Made by a program: the position numbers and the translations under genes
Part shown: positions 15,825 through 24,992 of the stretch, one piece after another
Numbering within the stretch: position 1 is the first letter of the stretch
How the letters are laid out: each line of letters begins with the position of its first letter
The notes under the pieces: generated by a model
The model's database searches: none
Told to the model about the DNA's origin: nothing
What the model saw: only the letters and a program-made list of their open reading frames with translations
NCBI RefSeq assembly: GCF_003287405.1
Contig: NZ_PRLD01000001.1
Span: forward strand, 62,001-126,000
Reading direction: 5' to 3'
Source of the DNA: Faecalibacterium prausnitzii
GTDB taxonomy: Bacteria > Bacillota > Clostridia > Oscillospirales > Ruminococcaceae
Length of the DNA: 64,000 nt

Positions 15825-16262
15825 TTACTCCGGCTTTACCTGCAGCTCCTGCTCGCAGTAGATGCAGCGGTACTTGCCGTTGGAACTCAGCTCAAAGATC
15901 TGGTCGCACTCCTCTTCAATGCTGGAGATGCAGCGAGGGTTCTTGCACCGCACAATGTTCACCAGACGCTTGGGCGGCTTGGGCTGCTCCTTGCGGACAG
16001 CCTTGCCGTTTTCAATAATGGTCACGCTGATGTTCGGGTCCAGATAAGCCAGCACATCCAGGTTCAGCCACGAAGCGTCGCCCTCCACCTTGATGATATC
16101 CTTGCGGCCGCTGGCCGTTTTTTTGCTGCGTGCGTTCTGGATCAGCGCCACGCTGGCGGTGCGGTTGCCCGCAATGCCCAGCAGATCCATCAGACCAATG
16201 GCAGTGCCTGCCTTGATGTGGTCGATGACAATACCGTTCTGAATCTCGTCAATATTCAACAT
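15825..16262 (-). CDS. pyrI: Aspartate carbamoyltransferase regulatory subunit
   Basis: 145 residues: N-terminal allosteric domain that binds nucleotides, and C-terminal zinc domain with Cys106, Cys111, Cys133 and Cys136, which contacts the catalytic subunit. With PyrB it makes the ATCase holoenzyme, committing step of pyrimidine synthesis, feedback-controlled by CTP. Start ATG at 16260-16262 after AAGGAGGAG; a longer in-frame start upstream would overlap pyrB and is not needed. It is 1 nt from the pyrB stop. Confidence 0.95.
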   Translation of the reverse strand: MLNIDEIQNGIVIDHIKAGTAIGLMDLLGIAGNRTASVALIQNARSKKTASGRKDIIKVEGDASWLNLDVLAYLDPNISVTIIENGKAVRKEQPKPPKRLVNIVRCKNPRCISSIEEECDQIFELSSNGKYRCIYCEQELQVKPE

Positions 16263-16263
16263 A

Positions 16264-17205
16264 TCAGTTCTCCTCCTTCGGTGCTTTGGGGTCTGCAAGC
16301 CCCAGCAGGGTCATGATCAGTGCCATGCGGACGTAAACGCCGTTCTGCACCTGTTCAAAATAAGCGGCGCGCGGGTCGTCGTCCACGTCCAGCGCGATCT
16401 CGTTCACACGGGGCAGGGGGTGCAACACCGCCATGGTGGGCTTGGCCTGCGCCATCTTTTCGCGGGTCAGCACATAGCTGTTCTTCAGGCGGATATAGTC
16501 CTCCTCGTTGAAGAAGCGCTCCTTCTGCACGCGGGTCATATACAGGATGTCCAGTTCCGGCATGGATTCCTCCAGACTGCGGGTCTCCTTGTAGGGGATG
16601 CCGTTGGCCTCCAGCACGTCGTTGATGATATAATCCGGCACCCGCAGTTCCTCCGGGCTGATCAGCACAAAGCGGACATTCTTGCAGCGCGCCATGGTCT
16701 TGAGCAGGGAGTGGACGGTGCGGCCAAATTTCAGGTCGCCGCACAGACCGATGGTCAGATCATCCAGTCTGCCCATGCGGCGGCGGATGGTCATCAGGTC
16801 GGTCAGGGTCTGGGTGGGGTGCTGGTGGCCGCCGTCACCGGCGTTGATCACCGGAATGCGGGAATAGCGGGAAGCACGCAGCGGTGCGCCCTCCTTGGGG
16901 TGGCGCATGGCAACGATGTCGGCATAGCAGGACACCACCCGGATGGTGTCGGCCACGCTCTCGCCCTTGGTGGCGCTGGACACGTTCTCGCTGGGGAAGC
17001 CCAGCACATGACCGCCTAAGTTCAGCATGGCCGCTTCAAAGGACAGCCGGGTGCGGGTGGAGGGCTCGTAGAACAAGGTAGCCAGCTTTTTGTGGTTGGC
17101 CACCTCCTGATAGGCGGCGGGGTCGGCGCAGATACGGTCGGCAAGATCAAGCAGCTGTGTGATCTCCTGCTGGGTAAGATCCAAGGGATCGATCAGATGA
17201 CGCAT
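16264..17205 (-). CDS. pyrB: Aspartate carbamoyltransferase catalytic subunit
   Basis: 313 residues. Joins carbamoyl phosphate and aspartate to N-carbamoylaspartate. Carbamoyl phosphate site STRTR (about 49-53), HPTQ (about 129-132), and the 230s-240s loop with MTRVQKERF are present; length is as for E. coli PyrB. It lies between gntR (17 nt upstream) and pyrI. Pairing with pyrI marks it as the allosteric rather than the Bacillus-type unregulated enzyme. Confidence 0.96.
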   Translation of the reverse strand: MRHLIDPLDLTQQEITQLLDLADRICADPAAYQEVANHKKLATLFYEPSTRTRLSFEAAMLNLGGHVLGFPSENVSSATKGESVADTIRVVSCYADIVAMRHPKEGAPLRASRYSRIPVINAGDGGHQHPTQTLTDLMTIRRRMGRLDDLTIGLCGDLKFGRTVHSLLKTMARCKNVRFVLISPEELRVPDYIINDVLEANGIPYKETRSLEESMPELDILYMTRVQKERFFNEEDYIRLKNSYVLTREKMAQAKPTMAVLHPLPRVNEIALDVDDDPRAAYFEQVQNGVYVRMALIMTLLGLADPKAPKEEN

Positions 17206-17222
17206 AGATAGGATACCTCCGT

Positions 17223-17978
17223 TTAAAGCAGTTTGCGTAAGATGGAAAAATCAAAAAAGTTCGTGTAGTAGCTCAGCGAGCGCATCACCGGCTTGCACAA
17301 ACGATTGAAACATACTTCGTCCAGCAGCAGCATGGCCTCGCCCGGGGCAAGCCGCATGGCTGCGCGGATGGCTTCATCGCCGCAGCTGGCCTTCAGGTGC
17401 GCCACGTTGGAAGAGATCTGCTGGTGGCACTCCTGCTCCAAGATCTCAAAGATGTCGCCGGTCAGGTCGATGCGGGTGTAGTCCCGGTTGCCGAACAGGC
17501 TGCGGGGCAGGTAGTCGATGGAATAGATCACCGGGGTCGTATCGGCAAGGATACGCTTTTTGATGCAGATCACCTCGTCACCGACTTCCAGCGCCAGCGC
17601 GTGCGCCATCTCCTCGCCTGCACGAAGAAGCATCACCTGAATGCCGTCGGCATGGGGGTAGCTGCCAAAGCTGCGGATCAAAGGGTAATACTCCAGCTTC
17701 TGGTCCAAGCGGCTGCGCAGCCCCAGCACAGCGCGGTTCACCACCGTGCCAATGCCGCGCACCCGTTCCACATAACCGGCGCGCTCCATCTCGCTCAGCG
17801 CGTCACGGATCACGGTGCGGCTCACCCCCAGCTCGGTGGCAAGGTCTACCTCGGCGGGCAGACGGTCGGCTTGGGCATAGCGCCCGTTGGACAGCTCCTC
17901 CAGCAGGCTTGCAACAACGCGGTCGCTGATCACAGCGCCGCCCAAGCGGCTGGACGATGCCAGTGCGGGATCTTTCAT
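17223..17978 (-). CDS. GntR-family regulator with UTRA ligand domain
   Basis: 251 residues: N-terminal winged helix ([20 protein letters not shown], about 43-62) and a UTRA-type effector domain (about 100-245). A longer in-frame form extends 56 codons upstream across its own promoter; the ATG at 17976-17978 has GGAGG and is used. It is co-directional with pyrB, 17 nt apart, so it probably forms a gntR-pyrB-pyrI operon. Control of pyrimidine synthesis is inference, as UTRA ligands vary widely. Its promoter overlaps a divergent promoter for the GNAT gene. Confidence 0.85.
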   Translation of the reverse strand: MKDPALASSSRLGGAVISDRVVASLLEELSNGRYAQADRLPAEVDLATELGVSRTVIRDALSEMERAGYVERVRGIGTVVNRAVLGLRSRLDQKLEYYPLIRSFGSYPHADGIQVMLLRAGEEMAHALALEVGDEVICIKKRILADTTPVIYSIDYLPRSLFGNRDYTRIDLTGDIFEILEQECHQQISSNVAHLKASCGDEAIRAAMRLAPGEAMLLLDEVCFNRLCKPVMRSLSYYTNFFDFSILRKLL

Positions 17979-18065
17979 GGATGGTTCCTCCGTTTCCGGG
18001 CGGCAGGCCGCCCCGAACTTCATACGAACGGGCAGGGAGGATTCCTCCACAGCCCCTTCTCTCCT

Positions 18066-18107
18066 ATTATAGCATAATTTGACATTTAGAAAAGCGTCAT
18101 TTATACT
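18066..18107. promoter_or_regulatory. Overlapping divergent promoters, gntR-pyrBI and GNAT gene
   Basis: Plus strand: TTGACA (18079-18084), 17 bp, TATACT (18102-18107), near consensus, for the acetyltransferase. Minus strand: TATAAT (18066-18071) with only a poor -35 (TTTTCT). The two overlap, so occupancy of one would exclude the other. Confidence 0.7.
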
Positions 18108-18153
18108 GGAATCTGCTGAAAAGTACGATTTTATTTTGGAGGGCATAGTACAG

Positions 18154-18696
18154 ATGGACTATTTTCTGCAAAAAGTATGCGGCAAGCCCGCCCGGCAGGC
18201 TGTTACCCTGCGGCGCTGCACCCCCGCCGAGGCATCGGCGGTGTTCGCGCTGCAAAACGAAGTGCGCGCCGCCATGCCGCACCCGGAGCAGTTCGTGCCG
18301 GATACGCTGGAAAACATCACCGGCTATCTGCGCACTGGGATATGTATCGGCGCATGGCAGCAACGGCGGCTGGGTGCGTACCTCATCCTGCGCCTGTGCG
18401 GGCAGAGCGATGAAAACTACGCCGCCTTTCTGGGTGTGCCGCAAAGCCAGTGGCAGCACTGGGCGAACGCAGACAGCGCGGTAGTGCACCCGGACTGGCG
18501 GGGCAACGGCCTGCAGCGCGCCATGCTGGAAGCAGCCCTGCCGCTGCTGCCGCCGCAGATCACCCATCTGGGCGCTACCGTCAGCCCGGATAACAGCTAC
18601 AGCCTGCGCAACGCACAGGCCGGCGGCTTCGTCATCCGCTGCCGCCGGGAGATGTACGGCGGCTACGACCGCTATCTGCTGGAAAAGCAGTTGTAA
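18154..18696 (+). CDS. GNAT-family acetyltransferase
   Basis: 180 residues with the GNAT acetyl-CoA motif HPDWRGNGLQRAMLEAAL (about 113-130). The ATG at 18154 lies about 40 nt downstream of a near-consensus promoter, with GGAGG 11 nt before it; an earlier in-frame TTG lies inside the promoter and cannot be used. It is transcribed away from the pyr genes. Substrate unknown. Confidence 0.8.
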   Translation: MDYFLQKVCGKPARQAVTLRRCTPAEASAVFALQNEVRAAMPHPEQFVPDTLENITGYLRTGICIGAWQQRRLGAYLILRLCGQSDENYAAFLGVPQSQWQHWANADSAVVHPDWRGNGLQRAMLEAALPLLPPQITHLGATVSPDNSYSLRNAQAGGFVIRCRREMYGGYDRYLLEKQL

Positions 18697-18712
18697 CTCC
18701 ATGCAGTTTTGG

Positions 18713-18741
18713 TGTACAACCTTTTCGAAATGTGTTATACT
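18713..18741 (+). promoter_or_regulatory. Promoter of the pcrA operon
   Basis: TGTACA (18713-18718), 17 bp, TATACT (18736-18741); 39 nt before the pcrA ATG. Confidence 0.5.
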
Positions 18742-18779
18742 ATACGGTATGAATAACAGCGAAGGAAACAGGTGAAACC

Positions 18780-21458
18780 ATGGCAGCATCTCTCGGGCAG
18801 GAATTCTGCACCCTGCGTGATACTTACATTGAAAAGCAATTCGGCCGCCTGAACGATATGCAGCGGCAGGCTGTGTTTACCACGGATGGCCCGCTGCTCA
18901 TCCTTGCCGGTGCCGGCAGCGGCAAGACCACCGTGCTGGTCAACCGCATTGCCAACCTCATCCGGTTCGGCTCGGCGCACGGCTCCAAAGAAACGCCCCG
19001 CCCGGTGACCGAGGAGGACGTCAAAGCCCTGCGCACCGCCATCATGACCGGTACGGATGCCCCCAGCTGGCTGGACGGGATGCTGCGCCGCAACGCGGTG
19101 CGCAGCTGGAACGTGATGGCCATTACCTTTACCAACAAGGCGGCAGGGGAACTGAAGGAACGCCTGCGCCGGATGCTGGGCAGCGAGGAAGGGGACGAGG
19201 TGTTCGCCTCTACCTTCCACTCGGCCTGTGTGCGCATTCTGCGCCGCTGGGCGGAGGAGATCGGCTACCCCCGCAGCTTTACCATCTATGACACCGACGA
19301 TGCCCAGCGCGTGATGAAAACGGTGTATAAAGAACTGAGCATCGATGATAAATTCCTGCCCATCAAGGCCGCCATCAACCAGATGAGCCGCTGGAAGGAT
19401 CAGCTGGTCAGCCCAGAACAGGCGCTTGCAGACCACGCCAGAGACGTGAAGAGCACCCAGACCGCCCGCATCTACGCAGCTTACGAGAAAAAGCTGAAAG
19501 AGGCCGGTGCGTTCGATTTTGACGATCTGATTTATCAGACCGTGCAGCTGCTGGCCGACCACCCGGACGTGCGGGAGTTCTACCAGAACAAGTACCGCTA
19601 CCTGCTGGTGGACGAGTATCAGGACACCAGCGTGGCGCAGTTCCGTCTGGTCAGTCTGCTCACCGGACCGGAGCGCAACATCTGCGTGGTGGGCGATGAC
19701 GACCAGAGCATCTACCGTTTCCGCGGCGCTACCATTGAAAATATCCTCAACTTTGAAAAACTCTACCCCGGCACCAAGACCATCCGTCTGGAGCAGAACT
19801 ACCGCTCTACCTCCAACATCCTCAACGCAGCCAACTGTGTCATCCAGCACAACACCGAGCGCAAGGGCAAGACCCTGTGGACGGATAATGGCGAGGGTGA
19901 TAAGGTGCAGGTGTATACCGCCGAGAATGAGCAGGACGAAGCCAGCCACATTGCGGACGTCATCGGACAGCACCTGAAGGCGGGCGGGCATCTGGCAGAC
20001 CACGCCATCCTCTACCGCATGAACGCCCAGTCGGCTCCCATCGAAAGCTACTTCACCCGCGCGGGCATCCCGCATAAGATCGTGGGCGGGCAGCGCTTCA
20101 ACGACCGCAAGGAGGTCAAGGACATCCACTCCTATATGTCCATCATGGCCAACCCCCGGGACGATGTGCGGCTGCGCCGCATCATCAACGAGCCCGCCCG
20201 CAAGATCGGTGCCACCACCGTTGACGTCATTGCAGACCTTGCCGGGCAGCAGGGGGTCAGTATGCTGGATGTTATCAGCCATGCCGACCAGTACGCCAAG
20301 CTCTCCCGCGCGGTCATGCCGCTGCTCAAGTTCTGGCAGATCTACCAGCGCCTGCAGGATTCCCTTGCCACCCGCACGCTGGATGAGTTCGCTTCCGATG
20401 TTATTGAACTGACCGGCTACAAGGCCATGCTGGAAGCAGACGCCGCCAAGGGGCACGAGGATGCCGCCGACCGTCTGCAGAACTTGGGTCAGTTGGTAAA
20501 CAACGTCAAAAACTACTGCGATCAGCACGGCGAGGAAGCCACACTGGAAGGCTATCTGGAGGATATCGCCCTCATCAGTGATATCGACAGCTACAACGAA
20601 AGCAGCGATCAGGTGGTGCTGATGACCATCCACTCTGCCAAGGGTCTGGAGTTTCCCTACGTGTTCCTTATCGGCATGGAGGAGGGCGTTTTCCCCAGCG
20701 AGATGAGCAAGTACTCCGAAGCAGATCTGGAAGAGGAGCGCCGTCTGGCTTACGTTGGCATCACCCGCGCCAAAAAGGAGCTGTACATCTCCAACAGCGT
20801 TACGCGGATGCTGTACGGCCGCACCCAGCGCAACGAGCCCAGCCGCTTTCTGCGGGAGATCGAGCCGGAATATATCGAGGAGACCCGCAGCCCGGTGCTG
20901 GAACAGCGTTCCCGCATGGGCGGTTGGGGCAGTAGTTACAGCGATACCGTGCCCGGCGGGGCATCCGGCTACTCCGGCCCCTCCGGTTACAGCCGCAGCA
21001 GCTACGGCGGCGGTTATGGCTCGGGTTACAGCTCGGGCAACCGCAGCGGCTACCTGAACCGGGAATATAACGCCGGTGAAAGCCGTGGCTTTGGCTCCTC
21101 TTACGGCGGAAGAAGTACCGTTTCCTCCGGTTTTGGTAGTCACTATGGCAACAGCTCCACTCAGCCGACTACCAGAAGCGGCGGATTTGGTTCTGGATAT
21201 TCCAGCGGAAATGCGACGAAAAATACTGTAAAGCAAACAGCCTTTACAGCAAATTCTGCCGTAAAATCGGTGGCTTTCGACGCAAAGCACTATGAACCGG
21301 GCGACATCGTGGAGCACAAAGTGTTTGGCCGCGGCACGGTGCTGAAGGTAAAGCCTGCTGCCGGGGATCAGATCGTGGAGATCAACTTTGAAAAAGTGGG
21401 CATCAAGAAAACGATGGCCAATTTTGCGCCCCTGACCAAGATTACGGAGGAAGAATGA
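18780..21458 (+). CDS. pcrA: UvrD/PcrA-type superfamily 1 DNA helicase with a Gly/Ser/Tyr-rich tail
   Basis: 892 residues. A 3'-5' ATP-dependent DNA helicase for repair and clearing of replication conflicts. Walker A GAGSGKTT (44-51), DEYQDTS Walker B, and the late motif YVGITRAKKELY are present. Domain 1A has an insertion of about 40 residues after the Walker A helix. After the helicase core, about 713-815 is low-complexity sequence with Gly, Ser and at least 11 Tyr in repeats such as SSYGGGYGSGYSSG, followed by the usual C-terminal Tudor-like domain (about 830-890, EPGDIVEHKVFGRGTVL). Relatives have a linker there, but this composition is striking. First gene of an operon with thyX and tmk. 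Confidence 0.95.
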   Translation: MAASLGQEFCTLRDTYIEKQFGRLNDMQRQAVFTTDGPLLILAGAGSGKTTVLVNRIANLIRFGSAHGSKETPRPVTEEDVKALRTAIMTGTDAPSWLDGMLRRNAVRSWNVMAITFTNKAAGELKERLRRMLGSEEGDEVFASTFHSACVRILRRWAEEIGYPRSFTIYDTDDAQRVMKTVYKELSIDDKFLPIKAAINQMSRWKDQLVSPEQALADHARDVKSTQTARIYAAYEKKLKEAGAFDFDDLIYQTVQLLADHPDVREFYQNKYRYLLVDEYQDTSVAQFRLVSLLTGPERNICVVGDDDQSIYRFRGATIENILNFEKLYPGTKTIRLEQNYRSTSNILNAANCVIQHNTERKGKTLWTDNGEGDKVQVYTAENEQDEASHIADVIGQHLKAGGHLADHAILYRMNAQSAPIESYFTRAGIPHKIVGGQRFNDRKEVKDIHSYMSIMANPRDDVRLRRIINEPARKIGATTVDVIADLAGQQGVSMLDVISHADQYAKLSRAVMPLLKFWQIYQRLQDSLATRTLDEFASDVIELTGYKAMLEADAAKGHEDAADRLQNLGQLVNNVKNYCDQHGEEATLEGYLEDIALISDIDSYNESSDQVVLMTIHSAKGLEFPYVFLIGMEEGVFPSEMSKYSEADLEEERRLAYVGITRAKKELYISNSVTRMLYGRTQRNEPSRFLREIEPEYIEETRSPVLEQRSRMGGWGSSYSDTVPGGASGYSGPSGYSRSSYGGGYGSGYSSGNRSGYLNREYNAGESRGFGSSYGGRSTVSSGFGSHYGNSSTQPTTRSGGFGSGYSSGNATKNTVKQTAFTANSAVKSVAFDAKHYEPGDIVEHKVFGRGTVLKVKPAAGDQIVEINFEKVGIKKTMANFAPLTKITEEE

Positions 21459-21462
21459 CCCT

Positions 21463-22242
21463 ATGATGACTGTTCGTTTGATCGCCCACACCCCGGAACC
21501 GGAAAAGGTGGTAGCGGCTGCCGCAAAGCTCTGTTACTCCGACGCCCATATCACCGACCTTCTGGACGGGTTGGACGAGGAAAAAACTGCAAAATTTCTG
21601 ACCATGCTCAGTGACCTTGGACATGCAAGCCCCATCGAGCACGCCAGCTTTACCTTTGGTATCGAGGGGGTCAGCCGCACCCTGCTTGCCCAGATCACCC
21701 GGCACCGCATTGCGTCCTTCAGCGTGCAGAGCCAGCGCTATGTGCGTCTGGATGATTTCCGCTATGTGACGCCCCCGGAGATCGAAGCCATCCCGGAAGC
21801 AAAAGCCGCTTTCCTTGCCAGCATGGAAGAGGACGCCCAGCGTTATCTTGACCTCGCTCATAAGCTGGAGGAGGGGCACACCGCCCGTCTGATGGCTGAG
21901 GGAATGCCGGAAAAGCAGGCCCGCGCCAAGGCGTCTAAACAGGCCAACGAGGACGCCCGCTTTGTGCTGCCCAATGCCTGCGAGACCAAAATGGTAGTCA
22001 CCATGAACGCCCGCAGCCTGATGAACTTCTTCCAGCTGCGCTGCTGCAACCGCGCCCAGTGGGAGATCCGGGAACTGGCTGAAAAGATGTTCGCGCTGGT
22101 GTACCCGGTAGCACCCCATATCTTTGCCAAGGCCGGCCCTGCCTGCCTGTGCGGTGCCTGCCCGGAGGGCAAGATGTGCTGCGGCAAAACCGCTGAGGTG
22201 CGCGCAAAATATGCTGCCATTAAAGAAGGTGCCGCCGTATGA
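21463..22242 (+). CDS. thyX: FAD-dependent thymidylate synthase
   Basis: 259 residues. Makes dTMP from dUMP with methylenetetrahydrofolate and FADH2. The ThyX motif RHRx7S is intact (Arg80, His81, Arg82, Ser90). The C-terminus carries a cysteine cluster CLCGACPEGKMCCG (about 226-239), seen in other clostridial ThyX proteins. The start follows GGAGGAAG, 4 nt after pcrA; the stop overlaps tmk (ATGA), coupling dTMP synthesis to its phosphorylation. Confidence 0.95.
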   Translation: MMTVRLIAHTPEPEKVVAAAAKLCYSDAHITDLLDGLDEEKTAKFLTMLSDLGHASPIEHASFTFGIEGVSRTLLAQITRHRIASFSVQSQRYVRLDDFRYVTPPEIEAIPEAKAAFLASMEEDAQRYLDLAHKLEEGHTARLMAEGMPEKQARAKASKQANEDARFVLPNACETKMVVTMNARSLMNFFQLRCCNRAQWEIRELAEKMFALVYPVAPHIFAKAGPACLCGACPEGKMCCGKTAEVRAKYAAIKEGAAV

Positions 22243-22910
22243 GCAAAGGCAAACTGATCGTGCTGGAAGGGCTGGACGGCAGCGGCAAGGCCACCCAGGC
22301 AAAGCTGCTGGCAGAGCATCTTGCCGCGCAGGGTGTACCGGTGCAGAAGATCACCTTCCCGGATTATGCCAGCGATTCCAGCGCACTGGTCAAGATGTAT
22401 CTGGCAGGGCAGTTCGGCCAGCACCCGGATGATGTAAACGCCTATGCGGCTTCCAGCTTTTACGCGGTGGACCGCTATGCCAGCTATAAAACCAGCTGGG
22501 GCAGCTTTTATGAGCAGGGCGGTGTGATCATCGCCGACCGGTACACCACCTCCAACGCGGTGCACCAGTGCTCGAAGCTTCCGCAGAAGCAGTGGGAGGA
22601 ATATCTGCACTGGCTGTTTGATTATGAGTTCCGTCTGCTGGGTCTGCCCGCACCGGACAGGGTCATCTATTTGCAGGTAGACCCGGCGGTCAGCCAGCGC
22701 CTGATGACCCAGCGCTACCACGGCGACGAGAGCAAAAAGGACCTGCACGAGAAGGATACAGCCTATCTGGCGCGCAGCCGCGCCGCTGCCGAGTTCTGCG
22801 CCCGGCATCTTGGCTGGGACACCGTGCACTGCACCAGCGGGGACGCCATGCGCAGCATTGAAGAGATCCAGCAAGAGGTACAGCAGCTTGCCCGGAAAAC
22901 ACTGGGCTGA
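22239..22910 (+). CDS. tmk: Thymidylate kinase
   Basis: 223 residues. Phosphorylates dTMP to dTDP. P-loop GLDGSGKATQ (11-20), the DRY motif in ADRYTTSN (about 98) and a lid region around QRYHGDESKKDLHEKD. Start ATG overlaps the thyX stop by 4 nt. Confidence 0.93.
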   Translation: MSKGKLIVLEGLDGSGKATQAKLLAEHLAAQGVPVQKITFPDYASDSSALVKMYLAGQFGQHPDDVNAYAASSFYAVDRYASYKTSWGSFYEQGGVIIADRYTTSNAVHQCSKLPQKQWEEYLHWLFDYEFRLLGLPAPDRVIYLQVDPAVSQRLMTQRYHGDESKKDLHEKDTAYLARSRAAAEFCARHLGWDTVHCTSGDAMRSIEEIQQEVQQLARKTLG

Positions 22911-22945
22911 ACGATAAAATATGATAAGAGGGGGCATCCTGAACG

Positions 22946-23758
22946 ATGTATCGTCTGATGCAGCCGTCCGACGAGGCGGCAGTGCTGGCTTTGTGGCAGA
23001 GCCAGCATCATGATACCGAAGATTTTGCAAAAATGGTACTGGAACGTTTTGCCGGTGTGCAGAACATTTATGTGGCCGATGAAAACGACACCATCGTGGC
23101 GGCTGCGCTGGCTGTGCCGGTCACCCTGCAGGGGCGCACGGGCAATTACCTGTGCCTGTGCGGCGAGGGCAGTCTGCTGCTGGCGGGTCTGCTGGATACC
23201 CTGTGCGCCCAGCAAAAGCTGCGGGGCGCAGGCTTTACGGTGGCAGTCCCGGCAGATGCAGCACAGGCAGCGCTGCTGCAGGATAAGGGCTTTGCGCAGG
23301 CTTTTGCGCTGCGCTGCCTGCCCCGCGAGGTAAGCCGCAACCTGTGGAGCCAGGCGGAATTTGACACCGTTACGGCCAAAAAGCTGTGCGAGCTGCGGGA
23401 GCAGTTCTGGAAGGATACCGTGCAGCTCAGCCCGGAGCGCATGGCGGTGGTGCTGCAGGAGCTGTACGCCCGGGGCGCTACCATCGTGTCCAACGAGCAT
23501 GGCTACGGCATCTACTTCCGCAAGGAGGACACCTTGTATTTTGTGGAGATGATGGCCGACAGCGACCGCGCCGCCGAGATCCTGATGGAAGCCGCCCGCG
23601 AGAAGGAAGTCATCGTGGAAAAGGCGGTCATCACGGTAGGCGCTGCCCAGCCGCTTTTTCTGGGCGAGGGCACCCGGCAGGAATACGGCATGATCCGCTT
23701 TGACGCAGAGCCTTTTGACGTGAGCGAGAGCTATCTGCGTCTGATGCTGGAAAACTGA
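22946..23758 (+). CDS. GNAT-related acetyltransferase-like protein
   Basis: 270 residues, soluble. The N-terminal half resembles a GNAT fold (MYRLMQPSDEAAVLALW at the start, RGAGFTVAVPADAAQ in the middle), and the second half looks like a second, degenerate GNAT or sterol-carrier-like domain. No catalytic residue can be named. It lies between tmk and mltG, 36 nt after tmk. Function unknown. Confidence 0.6.
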   Translation: MYRLMQPSDEAAVLALWQSQHHDTEDFAKMVLERFAGVQNIYVADENDTIVAAALAVPVTLQGRTGNYLCLCGEGSLLLAGLLDTLCAQQKLRGAGFTVAVPADAAQAALLQDKGFAQAFALRCLPREVSRNLWSQAEFDTVTAKKLCELREQFWKDTVQLSPERMAVVLQELYARGATIVSNEHGYGIYFRKEDTLYFVEMMADSDRAAEILMEAAREKEVIVEKAVITVGAAQPLFLGEGTRQEYGMIRFDAEPFDVSESYLRLMLEN

Positions 23759-23774
23759 AAAAAGGAAGGTGCGT

Positions 23775-24911
23775 ATGGCACACAACGATACACACGCAGC
23801 CCGCAAAAAGGGCGGTGCAGGCAAAATTCTGCTGGTGGTGCTTCTGCTGCTTCTACTGGCCGCGGGCGCAACGGTGCTGTTTGCCCGCAGCGAGATCCAC
23901 GGCAGCAGTAAGCCCGGCACGGCGGTCACCGTAAGCATTCAGCAGGGCAGCGGCGTAGCCACGATCGCCAACAAGCTGAAGGACGCAGGCGTCATCCGCT
24001 CTGCCTACCTGTTCCGCTGGTATGTGGGGGAAAAGGGTGCTGCCGCAAAGCTGCAATACGGCGATTTTGAGCTGACCACTGGCAGCTCCTACGATGCACT
24101 CATCAGCACCCTTTCCCAGTACGCCAAGGCAGAAACAGTGCGGGTGACCATTCCGGAGGGCACCACGGCCATTGCCATTGCCCAGAAGATGGAAGCCGCT
24201 GGTCTGTGCACCGCCGAGGAGTTTTTGAAGGAAGCCAACGAGGGCGATTTCAGCGCATATACCTTCTGGCAGTATGTCCCGGAGGATAAAGATGCTCCGA
24301 ACCGCTTCATGAAGTGTGAGGGCTATCTTTTCCCTGAGACCTACGAGTTTTTGAAGGGTGATACGGTGCACAACTATGTGGCTACCTTCTACGCCCAGTT
24401 CGATGCACAATTTACCAAGGAAATGTACGCAGCGCTCAAAAAGCAGGACATGACCCTGCCGGAGCTTGTCACTCTTTCCTCCTTTGTGCAGGAGGAAGCG
24501 GGCAACAGTCAGGACTCCAACGTGGCGCAGGTGTTCCGCAACCGTCTGGCGGAGGGCTCGCCCTATCCCCGGCTGCAAAGCAACACCTCCAGCCATATCC
24601 AGAGCGACGCCGACAATAACTATCTCTGGAACTGGGTCGCACCCTACTACGGCGGCTGGGATGATATCCCGGAAAATATCCTTGCAGCCTACGACACTTA
24701 CAGCTGCACCGGCCTGCCCGCTGGCCCCATCTCGAACCCCGGTCTTGCCGCCATCAAAGCGGCGCTGGAGCCGCAGCCCGATGAGGAAGCCAAGGACGCT
24801 TACTTCTTTGTGACCGACCTCAAGGGCAATTACTACTACGCCCACACGCTGGCAGAGCATAACGCAAACTGCAAAACTGCCGCAGCTGTGAACAAAAGCC
24901 TGAAAAACTGA
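23775..24911 (+). CDS. mltG: Endolytic murein transglycosylase
   Basis: 378 residues: short cytoplasmic N-terminus, one membrane helix (about 15-38), then the periplasm-side YceG domain. MltG cuts nascent glycan strands near the membrane and sets their length. The catalytic glutamate region SSFVQEEAGN (Glu240/Glu241) and YSCTGLPAGPISNPGLAAI near the C-terminus are typical. A GTG lies 6 nt earlier, but the ATG at 23775 has GGAAGG at proper distance. A hairpin (24917-24948) follows. In Bacillus the same neighbour order mltG-yrrN/O occurs. Confidence 0.93.
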   Translation: MAHNDTHAARKKGGAGKILLVVLLLLLLAAGATVLFARSEIHGSSKPGTAVTVSIQQGSGVATIANKLKDAGVIRSAYLFRWYVGEKGAAAKLQYGDFELTTGSSYDALISTLSQYAKAETVRVTIPEGTTAIAIAQKMEAAGLCTAEEFLKEANEGDFSAYTFWQYVPEDKDAPNRFMKCEGYLFPETYEFLKGDTVHNYVATFYAQFDAQFTKEMYAALKKQDMTLPELVTLSSFVQEEAGNSQDSNVAQVFRNRLAEGSPYPRLQSNTSSHIQSDADNNYLWNWVAPYYGGWDDIPENILAAYDTYSCTGLPAGPISNPGLAAIKAALEPQPDEEAKDAYFFVTDLKGNYYYAHTLAEHNANCKTAAAVNKSLKN

Positions 24912-24916
24912 GGAAA

Positions 24917-24953
24917 GGCCGCTGCACAAAAAACACGGTGCAGCGGCCCCTTT
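24917..24953 (+). terminator. mltG terminator
   Basis: Perfect 11-bp stem GGCCGCTGCAC / GTGCAGCGGCC (24938-24948) followed by CCTTT; weak T tract. Confidence 0.7.
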
Positions 24954-24992
24954 CCCGTTAAAAACTGTGATACATAAGAGAGGAACCTACAA

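Noticed and set aside
15740-15830. Dispersed repeat shared with 5960-6050 (hairpin followed by AAATTTAAAA and ATTCC)
   Set aside because: Similarity is short and AT-rich; two loose copies are not enough to call a repeat family.
18735-21491. 918-codon open frame antisense to pcrA
   Set aside because: No ribosome site or recognisable domain; the helicase on the other strand is certain.
21463-22242. C-terminal cysteine cluster of ThyX as a novelty
   Set aside because: Similar CxxGxCPEGKxxCG tails occur in other clostridial ThyX proteins.
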